From positions 1-35,755 of the forward strand of contig USQL01000010.1 of NCBI GenBank assembly GCA_900556935.1: 35,755 nucleotides of DNA, written 5' to 3'. This document shows positions 7,190-14,453 of this stretch, one piece after another; the stretch's first letter is position 1, and each line of letters opens with the position of its first letter. A program made the position numbers and the translations under genes. Under the pieces are notes generated by a model. That model was not told where the DNA came from. It did no database searches and worked only from the letters and a program-made list of their open reading frames with translations. The DNA is from an uncultured Eubacteriales bacterium. GTDB lineage: Bacteria > Bacillota > Clostridia > Oscillospirales > Oscillospiraceae.

Positions 7190-8062
7190 TCAGCTGGAAT
7201 GCGAATCCGATTCTATTTCGGATATATTCCTTGATTCAATCTCAAAATGCTCTCTTGGATGGAATTTAAACGGCTTTGCAGAATTTTCAGGCAAAACGAT
7301 CTGAACATTGAAAAGTGTTTTTATCAGCCATCCAAATAAGAGGATCACAGCAATCGGCACAAGACAATTCGTCACGATCATAATTGCCGCAGCCTCAATG
7401 AAACGGTTTAAAACGCCCTTAAATTTGCCAATAACACCGGCCACCGATCCCGGGATCTCCTCCAGCATCGTTTTCGCCTCATCGATCACCGATGTATCCT
7501 CTCCCGCCTCATCGGATAAAACACCCGTCAGATTGTCGCTGACATCCGCTGCCGATTGAATTGCGAGATCGATGGATTTGTTATAGACCGCCTTTATTTG
7601 GTCGTTGACCCAAACACCGGTTGGAATCACTAGCAAAAGGGCGACACCCAGCGCAATGAATTTCGGACCAATGCTCCGCAGAAAACGCGCCGGGAAAAAG
7701 AAGTTGATCAAAAGCGCTCCGCAGCCAACCGGAATCAGGAAATAGCAGGATGCAAATCCAAAAATAGTCAATAGGTATTTCTCCAGGAATATAACGCTGA
7801 AAATTGCCAAAAAATACGTTGTAAACTGAGCGAGTTGATCTGCCAAAGATGAACACATATCAGATGGAAGCGCAGATATAACCGCCGATGCTCCCGCAGA
7901 CTCCGCAGACAGCTTCAACAATTGCACTCTATTTTGGTCCAGTGCATTGATCACATGGGCATAAGTTGACGGGTCCGTAAATCTTGTCCCCATTACCGTG
8001 CAAGACAGCACTATGGTAACTGCAAGGATAAGAATTGCCGCAACACGTAACCATTTTTCCAT
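7190..8062 (-). CDS. Multi-pass membrane protein partnered with DUF4230 protein
   Basis: This protein of 290 residues is not assigned to a named function. A signal-like helix spans residues 5-24. Two or three helices lie around 85-125, another around 132-150, and a last one around 232-255. An extracytoplasmic acidic and Ala-rich segment (about 160-215) precedes it, and the tail is Ser/Glu-rich. It starts 14 bases after the DUF4230 gene, with a GGGAGG ribosome site, so the two are probably co-transcribed from the MerR-type promoter at 8934-8963. The pair may form an envelope complex. Confidence 0.75.
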   Translation of the reverse strand: MEKWLRVAAILILAVTIVLSCTVMGTRFTDPSTYAHVINALDQNRVQLLKLSAESAGASAVISALPSDMCSSLADQLAQFTTYFLAIFSVIFLEKYLLTIFGFASCYFLIPVGCGALLINFFFPARFLRSIGPKFIALGVALLLVIPTGVWVNDQIKAVYNKSIDLAIQSAADVSDNLTGVLSDEAGEDTSVIDEAKTMLEEIPGSVAGVIGKFKGVLNRFIEAAAIMIVTNCLVPIAVILLFGWLIKTLFNVQIVLPENSAKPFKFHPREHFEIESRNISEIESDSHSS

Positions 8063-8076
8063 TTGTGATTCCTCCC

Positions 8077-8811
8077 TTATTGTACAACAACAACCGTAAA
8101 TTCAGGGTCAATGGATTGAACCGTTGCAGAAAAGAGCTGCGCTACAACCTTTTTTGCACTCTCATTCGCAGTCGCAATGATATTCTGATCAATCAATTTG
8201 GCCTTCATTTTATTATTGACCTGGATTTTCAGCTGGGCATTTTCTTCTACAGTAAGCTTGATGTCCTTTGAAGCAGCCCAGCCTTTTTTCACATCTCCAA
8301 ATTTGATCTGGTCGTCCGGAATATTGATCGGAGACAACACCGCATAAGGAATTCTGACCGCCACCGTTTTCAACTCGTTATTGACCGTAAAATCTTCGTC
8401 CGACAGGTGGCTCAGATCAATTGTATACTGGGCATCCCCCTCAAAAACAATGTCCTGATAGGCAGAAGTCCACCCCCAGCCCCCAAGGCCTTCGTTGGCA
8501 ATGGAAATGGTTTCCGATAAATGCGCTGTATGTACGATCAGCCGTGATTCCCTCCCATGGGCAAGAAGAATCGGCTCCTTGAAATCTACAACTGTCCTAT
8601 GTCCGTTTTTATTGGACAGTACAATACGATTGTCCGCCATTTCCTGGGCAATTTGGTCCGCCACCTCATCTGAAAACGTTCCATTTCTCGTAAAAAAGTG
8701 CCGTATCGTAAAAATACTTGTAACAATCATCACAAAAAGTAGTATCAAAAGTGCAAGCCTTTTTGATGCAGACATCCGCATCGGAGGAATTTCCGTTGTC
8801 TTTTTTTCCAT
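8077..8811 (-). CDS. DUF4230-like membrane-anchored protein
   Basis: This protein has 244 residues. A cytoplasmic N-terminal stretch of about 15 is followed by one membrane helix (about 16-36) and an extracellular domain. The domain has the pattern of DUF4230: a beta-rich half with YTIDLSHL, then VAVRIPYAVL (the conserved I-x-L/I-P strand), then a helical C-terminus rich in Ala/Lys, ending in a short VVVV strand. The function of DUF4230 is unknown to me. The gene is first of a two-gene unit; a MerR-type promoter ends about 120 bases upstream. Confidence 0.72.
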   Translation of the reverse strand: MEKKTTEIPPMRMSASKRLALLILLFVMIVTSIFTIRHFFTRNGTFSDEVADQIAQEMADNRIVLSNKNGHRTVVDFKEPILLAHGRESRLIVHTAHLSETISIANEGLGGWGWTSAYQDIVFEGDAQYTIDLSHLSDEDFTVNNELKTVAVRIPYAVLSPINIPDDQIKFGDVKKGWAASKDIKLTVEENAQLKIQVNNKMKAKLIDQNIIATANESAKKVVAQLFSATVQSIDPEFTVVVVQ

Positions 8812-8933
8812 AGTATCTCTTCTTTCTTTTTCTTTCCGATTGCATCATACCATATGTTCTGCAAAAAAGCCATCTGAATATGGAACATATGGCATAGATC
8901 TCAATGCAGCACTGGATAACACTTTCATGTAAC

Positions 8934-8963
8934 AGTATAGTGCATTACCCGGGAATGGTTCAA
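8934..8963 (-). promoter_or_regulatory. MerR-type promoter/operator, copy 3, ahead of DUF4230 gene
   Basis: On the minus strand, TTGAAC (8958-8963) and TATACT (8934-8939) are 18 bases apart. The spacer carries CATTCCCGGGTAATG, nearly a perfect palindrome. This is the best dyad of the three related sites. It directs transcription into the DUF4230 and membrane-protein genes. Confidence 0.7.
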
Positions 8964-9064
8964 CTTTTGGGATATACATAGCGGTTTACTTATCCCACGA
9001 CCCGTAAAATTCCCCGCACGCTTCGCCTCTTATCCAGGAGTCACTGTCCCACCCATAGGCAAGT

Positions 9065-9091
9065 CCCGGCAAGCGTCATTTTCCTGCCGGG
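9065..9091 (-). terminator. Hairpin with CCCGGCA stem
   Basis: CCCGGCA (9065-9071) pairs with TGCCGGG (9085-9091). The preceding CCCACCCATA is shared with the hairpin at 12478-12503. It lies about 50 bases past the end of the cat pseudogene on the minus strand. Confidence 0.55.
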
Positions 9092-9141
9092 CCATTTATT
9101 TTCAATTGCGCGCCAAATTTCAGTAGATTTTTTCACTGTCT

Positions 9142-9781
9142 TCACTCCCGGGCAAGCTCCTCCACCTGTTTTTCAAGCGCCTCATAAAACCTTGCAATGT
9201 GAATCCCGTCCACCAGGCCATGGTGGACAAGCAATGTTACCGGAAGCTGTTCTCTTCCCCCCGGCATCCTTTTCGAATTTTCCCCAGGTAATCCTCGGGT
9301 TGGACTCCTCTCCCCCCGCCACCGGCTGAATCAGGGCGGTGTAGTGCAGACACGGAAGCGTGGAGATAAAGTACATGCTTTCCGAATCGGCGCTTTCCTC
9401 AATACTTCCATGGACGCGGCACTGCTTTCTGGCCGCCTCCGCGTGGGGAAGATATTCATCAAGCTTCATATGGTGCCGAAGCGTACAGTAGCAATAGGTT
9501 CCATTCTCCAAAAGCTCAATATGGGAGGTCGGACACTGGCTGTATTCCACAATGCCACCGCCCCGAATCCGCTGCCGAAGCTCCGGACCACTGTCCGCCG
9601 CCAACACGGCCGCATGCAGAAAAGGCAATTAAAACGAGCATTTCCGTTCCTTGCAAAACCGCACCAAGGCCGTAACATCCACTTGATTGGTCACGCCCAC
9701 ATAGGGATATTGCAACGAGGAAAAATACTCGAAGTGCTGACGGCGGGGGTAGTTCTGTAAATCAATTTCTGTAAAATTCAT
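9142..9781 (-). pseudogene. cat: Chloramphenicol acetyltransferase, inactivated by a stop and a frameshift
   Basis: The gene starts at ATG 9781 after AGGAGGT and reads MNFTEIDLQNYPRR, then YPYVGVTNQVDVT, the usual start of type A chloramphenicol acetyltransferases. After ERKCSF an in-frame TAA (9629-9631) interrupts it. The same frame continues with FLHAAVLAADS, PTSHIELLENGTYCYCTLRHH and IQPVAGGEESNPRI. In a run of six C's (9257-9262) one extra base shifts the frame. The HHGLVDGIHIARFYE-like end, with the catalytic His in HHGLVDG, then continues in another frame to TGA at 9142-9144. Without the two lesions it would be about 213 residues, full length. The enzyme normally acetylates chloramphenicol in the cytoplasm; this copy should not. 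Confidence 0.92.
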
Positions 9782-9900
9782 TTTGGACCTCCTGATTCAT
9801 AATTGGCTCGGTTCCCTGCGCCGACTTGTCCATGTCCATTTTCGTCCGCTGTGTGATTTTCAAGTCTGTCATAAGGATGTCCCCTTACTGTGCTTTTCGC

Positions 9901-12276
9901 TTATTCCGCCAATTTCTTATCTAGTCGTTGTAGCTCTGTTTTGACCTTTTCCAAGTAGTCGCGATATTTACCTAGTCTTTTCAGGTACTCCACATCAAGG
10001 TCATTATCCTCTCTTTTTAATTCTTCCATATTCTCTGTGGTATCTCGTACAGTTTGCGTTACTTCTTCCAAAAGCCCCTCCACTGCGGATTTATTTTGGA
10101 ATGTGTCACACAGCGTGCATTTTGCATATGTTAGCATTTTAGCACTCTGTCTTATCCAATAGTCGTTGTTTGTTGTCATCAGCAATGCAGCAGCGGAGGC
10201 GCCGCCTGAACCAGCCAGTCCAATTAACGCTCCGCCGCCGGTAATAATTGCTGTACCTCCAGCCATTCCCAAACCACCGGCCGCAAGAGATCCTCCACCA
10301 ACAAACGCCAGGCTTGCACTTGTTAAAGCAGCACCGTGCAGTCCAACGACAGCCTCACCGGCAATCATCGCGGCAATTCCAGGTGCAAAGGCCAACGCGA
10401 CTCCTCCCGTGATTGCTGTTGCTGCTGTTCCCGCAGCAATTGCGGTAACAGCCTTCGCCGTTTTTCCGGAAATATAATCCACATACCTTCTATATGTTGT
10501 TAACATACAGTCAAGTTCGGCCTGGCTGACAATTGTTTGTCTCCGAATAAACTGATCTGAAACATAATCATACTGAACTTTTAGCTTTTTATATTCGCTG
10601 TCATCATCGGTCCCAAGTGCACAGTAAGGCGCAAATAATGCAAATTCCTGCGTCAACAGGTAGAACCATCCATAATTAGATTTGTCTTTGGAAAGCTCGT
10701 AGATACCTTCAAACAGAATATCTTCATCCTCGACAAAATACGTTCCTTCACATTCATATGGAATATTAGCTCCGGAGAGAATGCTTTTTCTCCACGCCTC
10801 CAACCATCGCTGCTTTTTCTCTGCATCTTCTCTCTTCTCTGTTTTTTTAATATCTCTCTGAACAGAGATATTTTCAAAACAATATAAAATTCTTGCTTGA
10901 ATTGCATCCAGCGACAATGCCGCAGACGCTGCCTCCTTGTCTGCATTCTCTGGGCTTTCTTTCTCCGTATGTTCATGCGGTCTACGTTGGAAAAATGGCT
11001 TTATTGAATCACCCCAATATTTGCAATCTGCGACACAAGCGAAAATAAGATGTCCTATCCCTACAATATTTACTTCTGTCAGGAAAACATTCAGGAAGTC
11101 CCCCTTTCCGCTTTTTTTAGCTGCCAATGCCTTTAACGCTGCTACAGAAATATTAACCCCAACAAAGGAAGCACTTGCCGCCAGGCACATACCAGATAAA
11201 AGGCGTTTGTCCTCAGGTATGAATTCCGAAGCAGGAACAGCCAGCAACTCTTCCATTGTTCGAATGTTTGATTTTTTTACAACTTCAACAACTCGCACCA
11301 AACTGTACAAGGCTCTGGCGACACAGTCATTGACCAAAACCGGGAATGCGTCTTCTCCAAAATTGAGTGCCACCTTCATCAGCTGGATGACTACATTCTG
11401 CCTCTGCCCTGCTTTCTCTTCGGCATCAAGCTCAGCTTCCGAGACGATTTTCTTGATCCATTCAGAATATTTTCTTTCTGCGTCCTCATAGTTATCGGGA
11501 ATTTTCTTTAAAAATTCAATCTTTGCAAATTCTTTCAGCGTTTTTACCAATTCAGTAGGAACGTTTAAATCATCCAGTATCCGCCGTTCACTTTCTGCCT
11601 GTCCAGCTGCCAATGCAAACAGCCAATATAAAATTGACGCAACCAGCTTCTCTCCATCAGTTTCTCCAATATAGTAATATTTAGGCGGCTCCTCTAGTTT
11701 GATTTCCCCGTCTGTGGTTATTGTACAAATTTTATCAGAAAATTGCGCAAGCATTGAGAAAACAAGGCCTGCCATCGTCGGGTTCGTATTCAGTTGTGCC
11801 ATGTATGCTTTGGCATTTTCGGCCTTATTAAATTGGAAGATTGCCTGATCGAGCAAGTATTTTGATGCTGCTTTATAGTCCTTCTTTTTAAACCCACTAA
11901 GCTCCGCCGCATACAAAACGACCTTTTTCCATGTTTCTTTTCCCCAGCTTTCAATTTCCTGGAGGTTATCCTTTGAAAGTTTTACAAAGCACAGCGCTCC
12001 GGTCAGTGCTCCACTGGCCGCCGCAAGCGCATAATAAGTATGGTATGTTTTAGGAACCGCCTCATCGAATTCAGCCCCAATAAAATCATTTTCTCCGGTG
12101 CTACGTCCGCACTCATCCATTCGATAGGAAATGGTTTCGTCAAAATTATAAACAAACGAATAGTGAAGCGGATCTACCAAATCATATGTCACGACCGGCG
12201 TTTGCCGCATAAGGCCCTCTTTTTTTAATACCACAGGCACTTTTGAGCTTACCGGTACAAGTTGATTTTCTCTCAT
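9901..12276 (-). CDS. Large protein of unknown function with glycine-zipper membrane segment
   Basis: This protein has 791 residues and was not recognised as a named family. An N-terminal beta-rich part (1-80) is followed by a hydrophobic helix (about 83-102) and a helical middle (150-460) with a further hydrophobic stretch around 385-425. A highly charged Lys/Glu region lies around 450-500. Residues 605-702 are an extreme Gly/Ala/Ile run with repeated GGG and GxxxG spacing, able to insert into membranes as packed helices. The C-terminus (730-791) is a charged coiled coil. Ribosome site GGGAGGAGGGG and a promoter precede it. Codon use is AT-rich compared with the metabolic operon, and it sits next to a dead resistance gene, which suggests acquisition. 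A toxin, defence effector or membrane-remodelling role is conceivable but unproven. Confidence 0.85.
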   Translation of the reverse strand: MRENQLVPVSSKVPVVLKKEGLMRQTPVVTYDLVDPLHYSFVYNFDETISYRMDECGRSTGENDFIGAEFDEAVPKTYHTYYALAAASGALTGALCFVKLSKDNLQEIESWGKETWKKVVLYAAELSGFKKKDYKAASKYLLDQAIFQFNKAENAKAYMAQLNTNPTMAGLVFSMLAQFSDKICTITTDGEIKLEEPPKYYYIGETDGEKLVASILYWLFALAAGQAESERRILDDLNVPTELVKTLKEFAKIEFLKKIPDNYEDAERKYSEWIKKIVSEAELDAEEKAGQRQNVVIQLMKVALNFGEDAFPVLVNDCVARALYSLVRVVEVVKKSNIRTMEELLAVPASEFIPEDKRLLSGMCLAASASFVGVNISVAALKALAAKKSGKGDFLNVFLTEVNIVGIGHLIFACVADCKYWGDSIKPFFQRRPHEHTEKESPENADKEAASAALSLDAIQARILYCFENISVQRDIKKTEKREDAEKKQRWLEAWRKSILSGANIPYECEGTYFVEDEDILFEGIYELSKDKSNYGWFYLLTQEFALFAPYCALGTDDDSEYKKLKVQYDYVSDQFIRRQTIVSQAELDCMLTTYRRYVDYISGKTAKAVTAIAAGTAATAITGGVALAFAPGIAAMIAGEAVVGLHGAALTSASLAFVGGGSLAAGGLGMAGGTAIITGGGALIGLAGSGGASAAALLMTTNNDYWIRQSAKMLTYAKCTLCDTFQNKSAVEGLLEEVTQTVRDTTENMEELKREDNDLDVEYLKRLGKYRDYLEKVKTELQRLDKKLAE

Positions 12277-12320
12277 AAAAGAACCCCTCCTCCCATATTT
12301 CCGTAAAAGTTTGTATGATT

Positions 12321-12349
12321 AGCATATCACATATTTTTTCGCATTTCAA
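12321..12349 (-). promoter_or_regulatory. Promoter of the 791-residue protein gene
   Basis: On the minus strand, TTGAAA (12344-12349) and TATGCT (12321-12326) are separated by 17 bases, 45 bases before the start codon. Confidence 0.6.
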
Positions 12350-12477
12350 GCCGTTCCCATTCCCCTTCCCTACACCTAATATAATACTTTCTTACGATAT
12401 CATTGTCAGCAAATCATTGAAGAAGCCGAACGCGCCTACTGGCTTTCTAACTGAACGTCCCCCACCCATAAACACGC

Positions 12478-12503
12478 CCCGGCAGACATTCACCTGCCGG
12501 GGT
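12478..12503 (-). terminator. Perfect 9-base hairpin, probable terminator
   Basis: CCCCGGCAG (12478-12486) pairs with CTGCCGGGG (12495-12503) over an 8-base loop. It lies 59 bases past the stop of the Cys-rich gene. Its flank CCCACCCATA and core match the hairpin at 9065. Confidence 0.65.
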
Positions 12504-12561
12504 CTTTCCACTACAGTTTTTCTATTGTACTCTACTTTCCAGAGATATCCATGCAATCAGG

Positions 12562-12768
12562 TTATTTGATATGCAAAGCTTTTGATATAAATTTCTTTTC
12601 AATCGGGCACGTTTCCCTGCATTTGGGATAGTCGTCTCTTGGACACTTGTTGCAGATCACCGAATGCCGTCCCTTATCCGGAATATCCTCTTCAAATTCC
12701 TCCGTCACAACATCCCAAGTACCATCCGGCCACTTCACAGGACGTGCCATTCTGGATTTAATTTTCAT
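12562..12768 (-). CDS. Cys-rich small protein of unknown function
   Basis: This protein has 68 residues. The C-terminal half has four cysteines in the pattern C-x2-C-x8-C-x3-C (ICNKCPRDDYPKCRETCPI), suited to bind one zinc ion or an iron-sulphur centre. The N-terminal half is basic then acidic (FEEDIP). A GGAG ribosome site precedes ATG 12768. It may share a transcript with the lipoprotein gene 60 bases upstream. Not recognised as a named family. Confidence 0.65.
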   Translation of the reverse strand: MKIKSRMARPVKWPDGTWDVVTEEFEEDIPDKGRHSVICNKCPRDDYPKCRETCPIEKKFISKALHIK

Positions 12769-12827
12769 TTGTATTCTCCATTTGCACTATAGTACTTTGG
12801 GCTTTGGGCCAATTCATCCATCATAAA

Positions 12828-13343
12828 TTAACCCGTCACATCCACCATCATCTTCAGCACCCGGTTATTCACATCCAGATAGTATTTCAGCTCCTCGGAG
12901 TTAAGGTCCGATTCATCCCACTTCTTAAAAGCCTTGTCAACCTCGTCCGCCTTTGTCAGCATGTTGGCATATTGTCCAAGGATGGAGAAGTCTGTTGGAT
13001 TTGCGGTGTATTTCTTCAGCAGTTCGCAGTACTCCTTGTAGAATGCCTCGTAGGCATCCATGGCCTCCTTGAATTCCGGACGCATTCCATCTATCAGCTC
13101 AGCGGTTGCTTCGGTTGGCGGCACTGTGGTGGCTTCTGTCGTCGGTTCTGTAGTCGCCTCCGTCGTTGGCGCTGTCGTGGGTTCTGTAGTCGCCTCTACC
13201 TTCAGCTCAGAACGCGTATCGTCAATAACCGCATGGTCCAATTCCCAGTTTCCAACATATGTAGGCTTTGTGGCTTTCCCCGCACAGGCTGTCAGTGCAA
13301 GCAGCACTATCAGCGCGGATAGGATAGAAATTACTTTTTTCAT
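12828..13343 (-). CDS. Lipoprotein with Thr/Glu/Pro linker, DUF6591-like
   Basis: This is a surface lipoprotein of 171 residues. The signal peptide (KKVISILSALIVLLALTAC) ends in the lipobox LTAC, with Cys20 the lipidated residue. A short beta-type segment (YVGNWELD) follows. A low-complexity linker of Thr-Thr-Glu-Pro-type repeats spans residues 51-80. The helical C-terminal domain (about 85-171, MDAYEAFYKEYCELLKKY) resembles the DUF6591 type found in Clostridia. ATG 13343 is preferred because GAGG lies at correct spacing. It starts 27 bases after the MerR gene, so co-transcription is likely. Function unknown; position suggests an envelope response under the MerR regulator. Confidence 0.8.
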   Translation of the reverse strand: MKKVISILSALIVLLALTACAGKATKPTYVGNWELDHAVIDDTRSELKVEATTEPTTAPTTEATTEPTTEATTVPPTEATAELIDGMRPEFKEAMDAYEAFYKEYCELLKKYTANPTDFSILGQYANMLTKADEVDKAFKKWDESDLNSEELKYYLDVNNRVLKMMVDVTG

Positions 13344-13370
13344 CGTTTTTCCTCTTTTCATAGTTTTATT

Positions 13371-14135
13371 TTATACCCCAACCTTTGGGGAGATTTCCGT
13401 ATTTGGAGCCTCAAAAAGCGCTTCGATGCCGTTTAATATCTCAACGGCCAGTTCCGGTAGCAAGGTATCCTTCACGCGCTTCCCCAGCTCTCCCTCTCCG
13501 GCAGCACCCACGAGCAGCCCAATCAGGAATGGTTTTCCCGATTCCCCAAAGCATTCCCGGCTTAATTCCACCAATTCACGGATATACGCCATTTTTTGCG
13601 CAGAATTCTGCTCTGTTTTCGGCAACTCCCGGATTTTCAACAGAAGCTGTGGGAACTTAACGTCAAACTGGCGCATTCTGCCACTGTCCGGAAGGCCCTC
13701 CCGGGTGCCTTCCCGCTGCTGTATTAGGCAGCGTCCCAGCGCTTCCAAAGAACAGCGCCGCAACACCCCCGCCAGTCCATTATGGATACCGGTCATCCTC
13801 AAATAATCCATTGCCGCCATCTGAAACTTTATTTTCTCTATCTCCCTCTCCTTCTTGCCATATAGTTCTGTTAAGGTCAACTGGAAATCATAGCCTGGGG
13901 CCAGCATCAAATCCCGAATTTCATTCCGTTTCAATCCCAATTCATAGAGCAGCGCAATCTGCTGGAGCTTTTCCAGCCCGGCCTCATCATACAACTTGTA
14001 GCCGTCGTTTCCTTCCACGGAGTAGTTGGCATAGGCTGCCGCCCGCACCACATTTTCGTGGTGGAAATAATACAAATGCTTTCCTGTAAGTCCGGTCAAG
14101 GCGCACACCTCCTTCACCGTTTTGTACTGCTCCAT
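13371..14135 (-). CDS. MerR-family transcriptional regulator
   Basis: The protein has 254 residues. The helix-turn-helix is at 4-25 (YKTVKEVCALTGLTGKHLYY), the wing is GYKLYDEAGL, and the coiled-coil helix is near 85-115. The effector part (about 120-254) is not recognised. An in-frame ATG at 14255 would add 40 residues, but that stretch contains the promoter and is not MerR-like. ATG 14135 follows GGAGGA at 8 bases and gives a standard family start. Its promoter has the overlong MerR spacer with a TTC-CCGG-GAA dyad, and near-identical sites precede the DUF4230 pair and the broken copy at 6950. It probably controls itself, the lipoprotein behind it and the DUF4230 genes. Confidence 0.9.
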   Translation of the reverse strand: MEQYKTVKEVCALTGLTGKHLYYFHHENVVRAAAYANYSVEGNDGYKLYDEAGLEKLQQIALLYELGLKRNEIRDLMLAPGYDFQLTLTELYGKKEREIEKIKFQMAAMDYLRMTGIHNGLAGVLRRCSLEALGRCLIQQREGTREGLPDSGRMRQFDVKFPQLLLKIRELPKTEQNSAQKMAYIRELVELSRECFGESGKPFLIGLLVGAAGEGELGKRVKDTLLPELAVEILNGIEALFEAPNTEISPKVGV

Positions 14136-14155
14136 AGTCTCAGTCCTCCGAGGGT

Positions 14156-14185
14156 AATATAGAGCATTCCCGGAGAACGGTTCAA
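14156..14185 (-). promoter_or_regulatory. MerR-type promoter/operator, copy 2, ahead of MerR gene
   Basis: On the minus strand, TTGAAC (14180-14185) and TATATT (14156-14161) are 18 bases apart with CGTTCTCCGGGAATG in the spacer. It lies 21 bases before the MerR start codon and shares sequence with the sites at 7001 and 8934. Confidence 0.75.
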
Positions 14186-14262
14186 CCTCCGTAGAAATTG
14201 CCTGGGTCAGCACCTGCCCCAGCATGACCGCTTGCATATACTGTTCTTGTTCCATGGAAGAA

Positions 14263-14303
14263 CCCCCTGTTGGTAGTAGCGCGTTGCGCCCTACAACAGG
14301 GGG
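14263..14303. repeat. Conserved hairpin, copy 2
   Basis: CCCCCTGTTG (14263-14272) pairs with CAACAGGGGG (14294-14303). Inner TAG/CTA and GCGC/GCGC pairs lie around a GTT loop. It lies upstream of the MerR promoter on the minus strand, so it could insulate the promoter from upstream transcription or mark the edge of the duplicated unit. Confidence 0.65.
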
Positions 14304-14396
14304 TGTAAATTTTGCGAGGGTGACGTGGTCGATGTGATGAACATGGCCTGGGGCGGCATCTGCGTCGAGAATGAAGAAATAAGCAAAAAGGAAGAA

Positions 14397-14441
14397 GCTG
14401 TTGCGTTCCCGTCTGCGAACCGCAGGTTGGGGCGCAACAGC
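14397..14441. terminator. Bidirectional terminator after the PrpR-like regulator gene
   Basis: GCTGTTGCG (14397-14405) pairs with CGCAACAGC (14433-14441), with an inner CTGCG/CGCAG hairpin. The plus side continues CGTTTTTTATA, the minus side TTCTTCCTTTTT. It lies 13 bases past the regulator's stop codon. Confidence 0.7.
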
Positions 14442-14453
14442 CGTTTTTTATAT

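Larger units (their letters stand above)
8812..9141. other. Intergenic region with promoter and terminator only
   Basis: No gene is supported here. The segment holds the MerR-type promoter at 8934-8963, reading toward the DUF4230 pair, and the hairpin at 9065-9091, which lies downstream of the cat pseudogene. Confidence 0.6.
14105..14323. repeat. Duplicated segment, intact copy
   Basis: This is the second copy of the roughly 217-base segment at 6950-7166. It includes the first codons of the MerR gene, the promoter and a 5' hairpin. The ends are nearly identical between copies and the middle (about 14190-14255) is diverged. Confidence 0.8.

Noticed and set aside
13104..13193. Short tandem repeats that could suggest a CRISPR or microsatellite
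   Set aside because: They are in-frame Thr/Glu/Pro/Ala codons of the lipoprotein linker, without spacers of unique sequence.
14136..14255. 40-residue N-terminal extension of the MerR gene
   Set aside because: The frame is open and also open in the duplicate, but it contains the promoter and operator and lacks MerR similarity; the start at 14135 has the better ribosome site.
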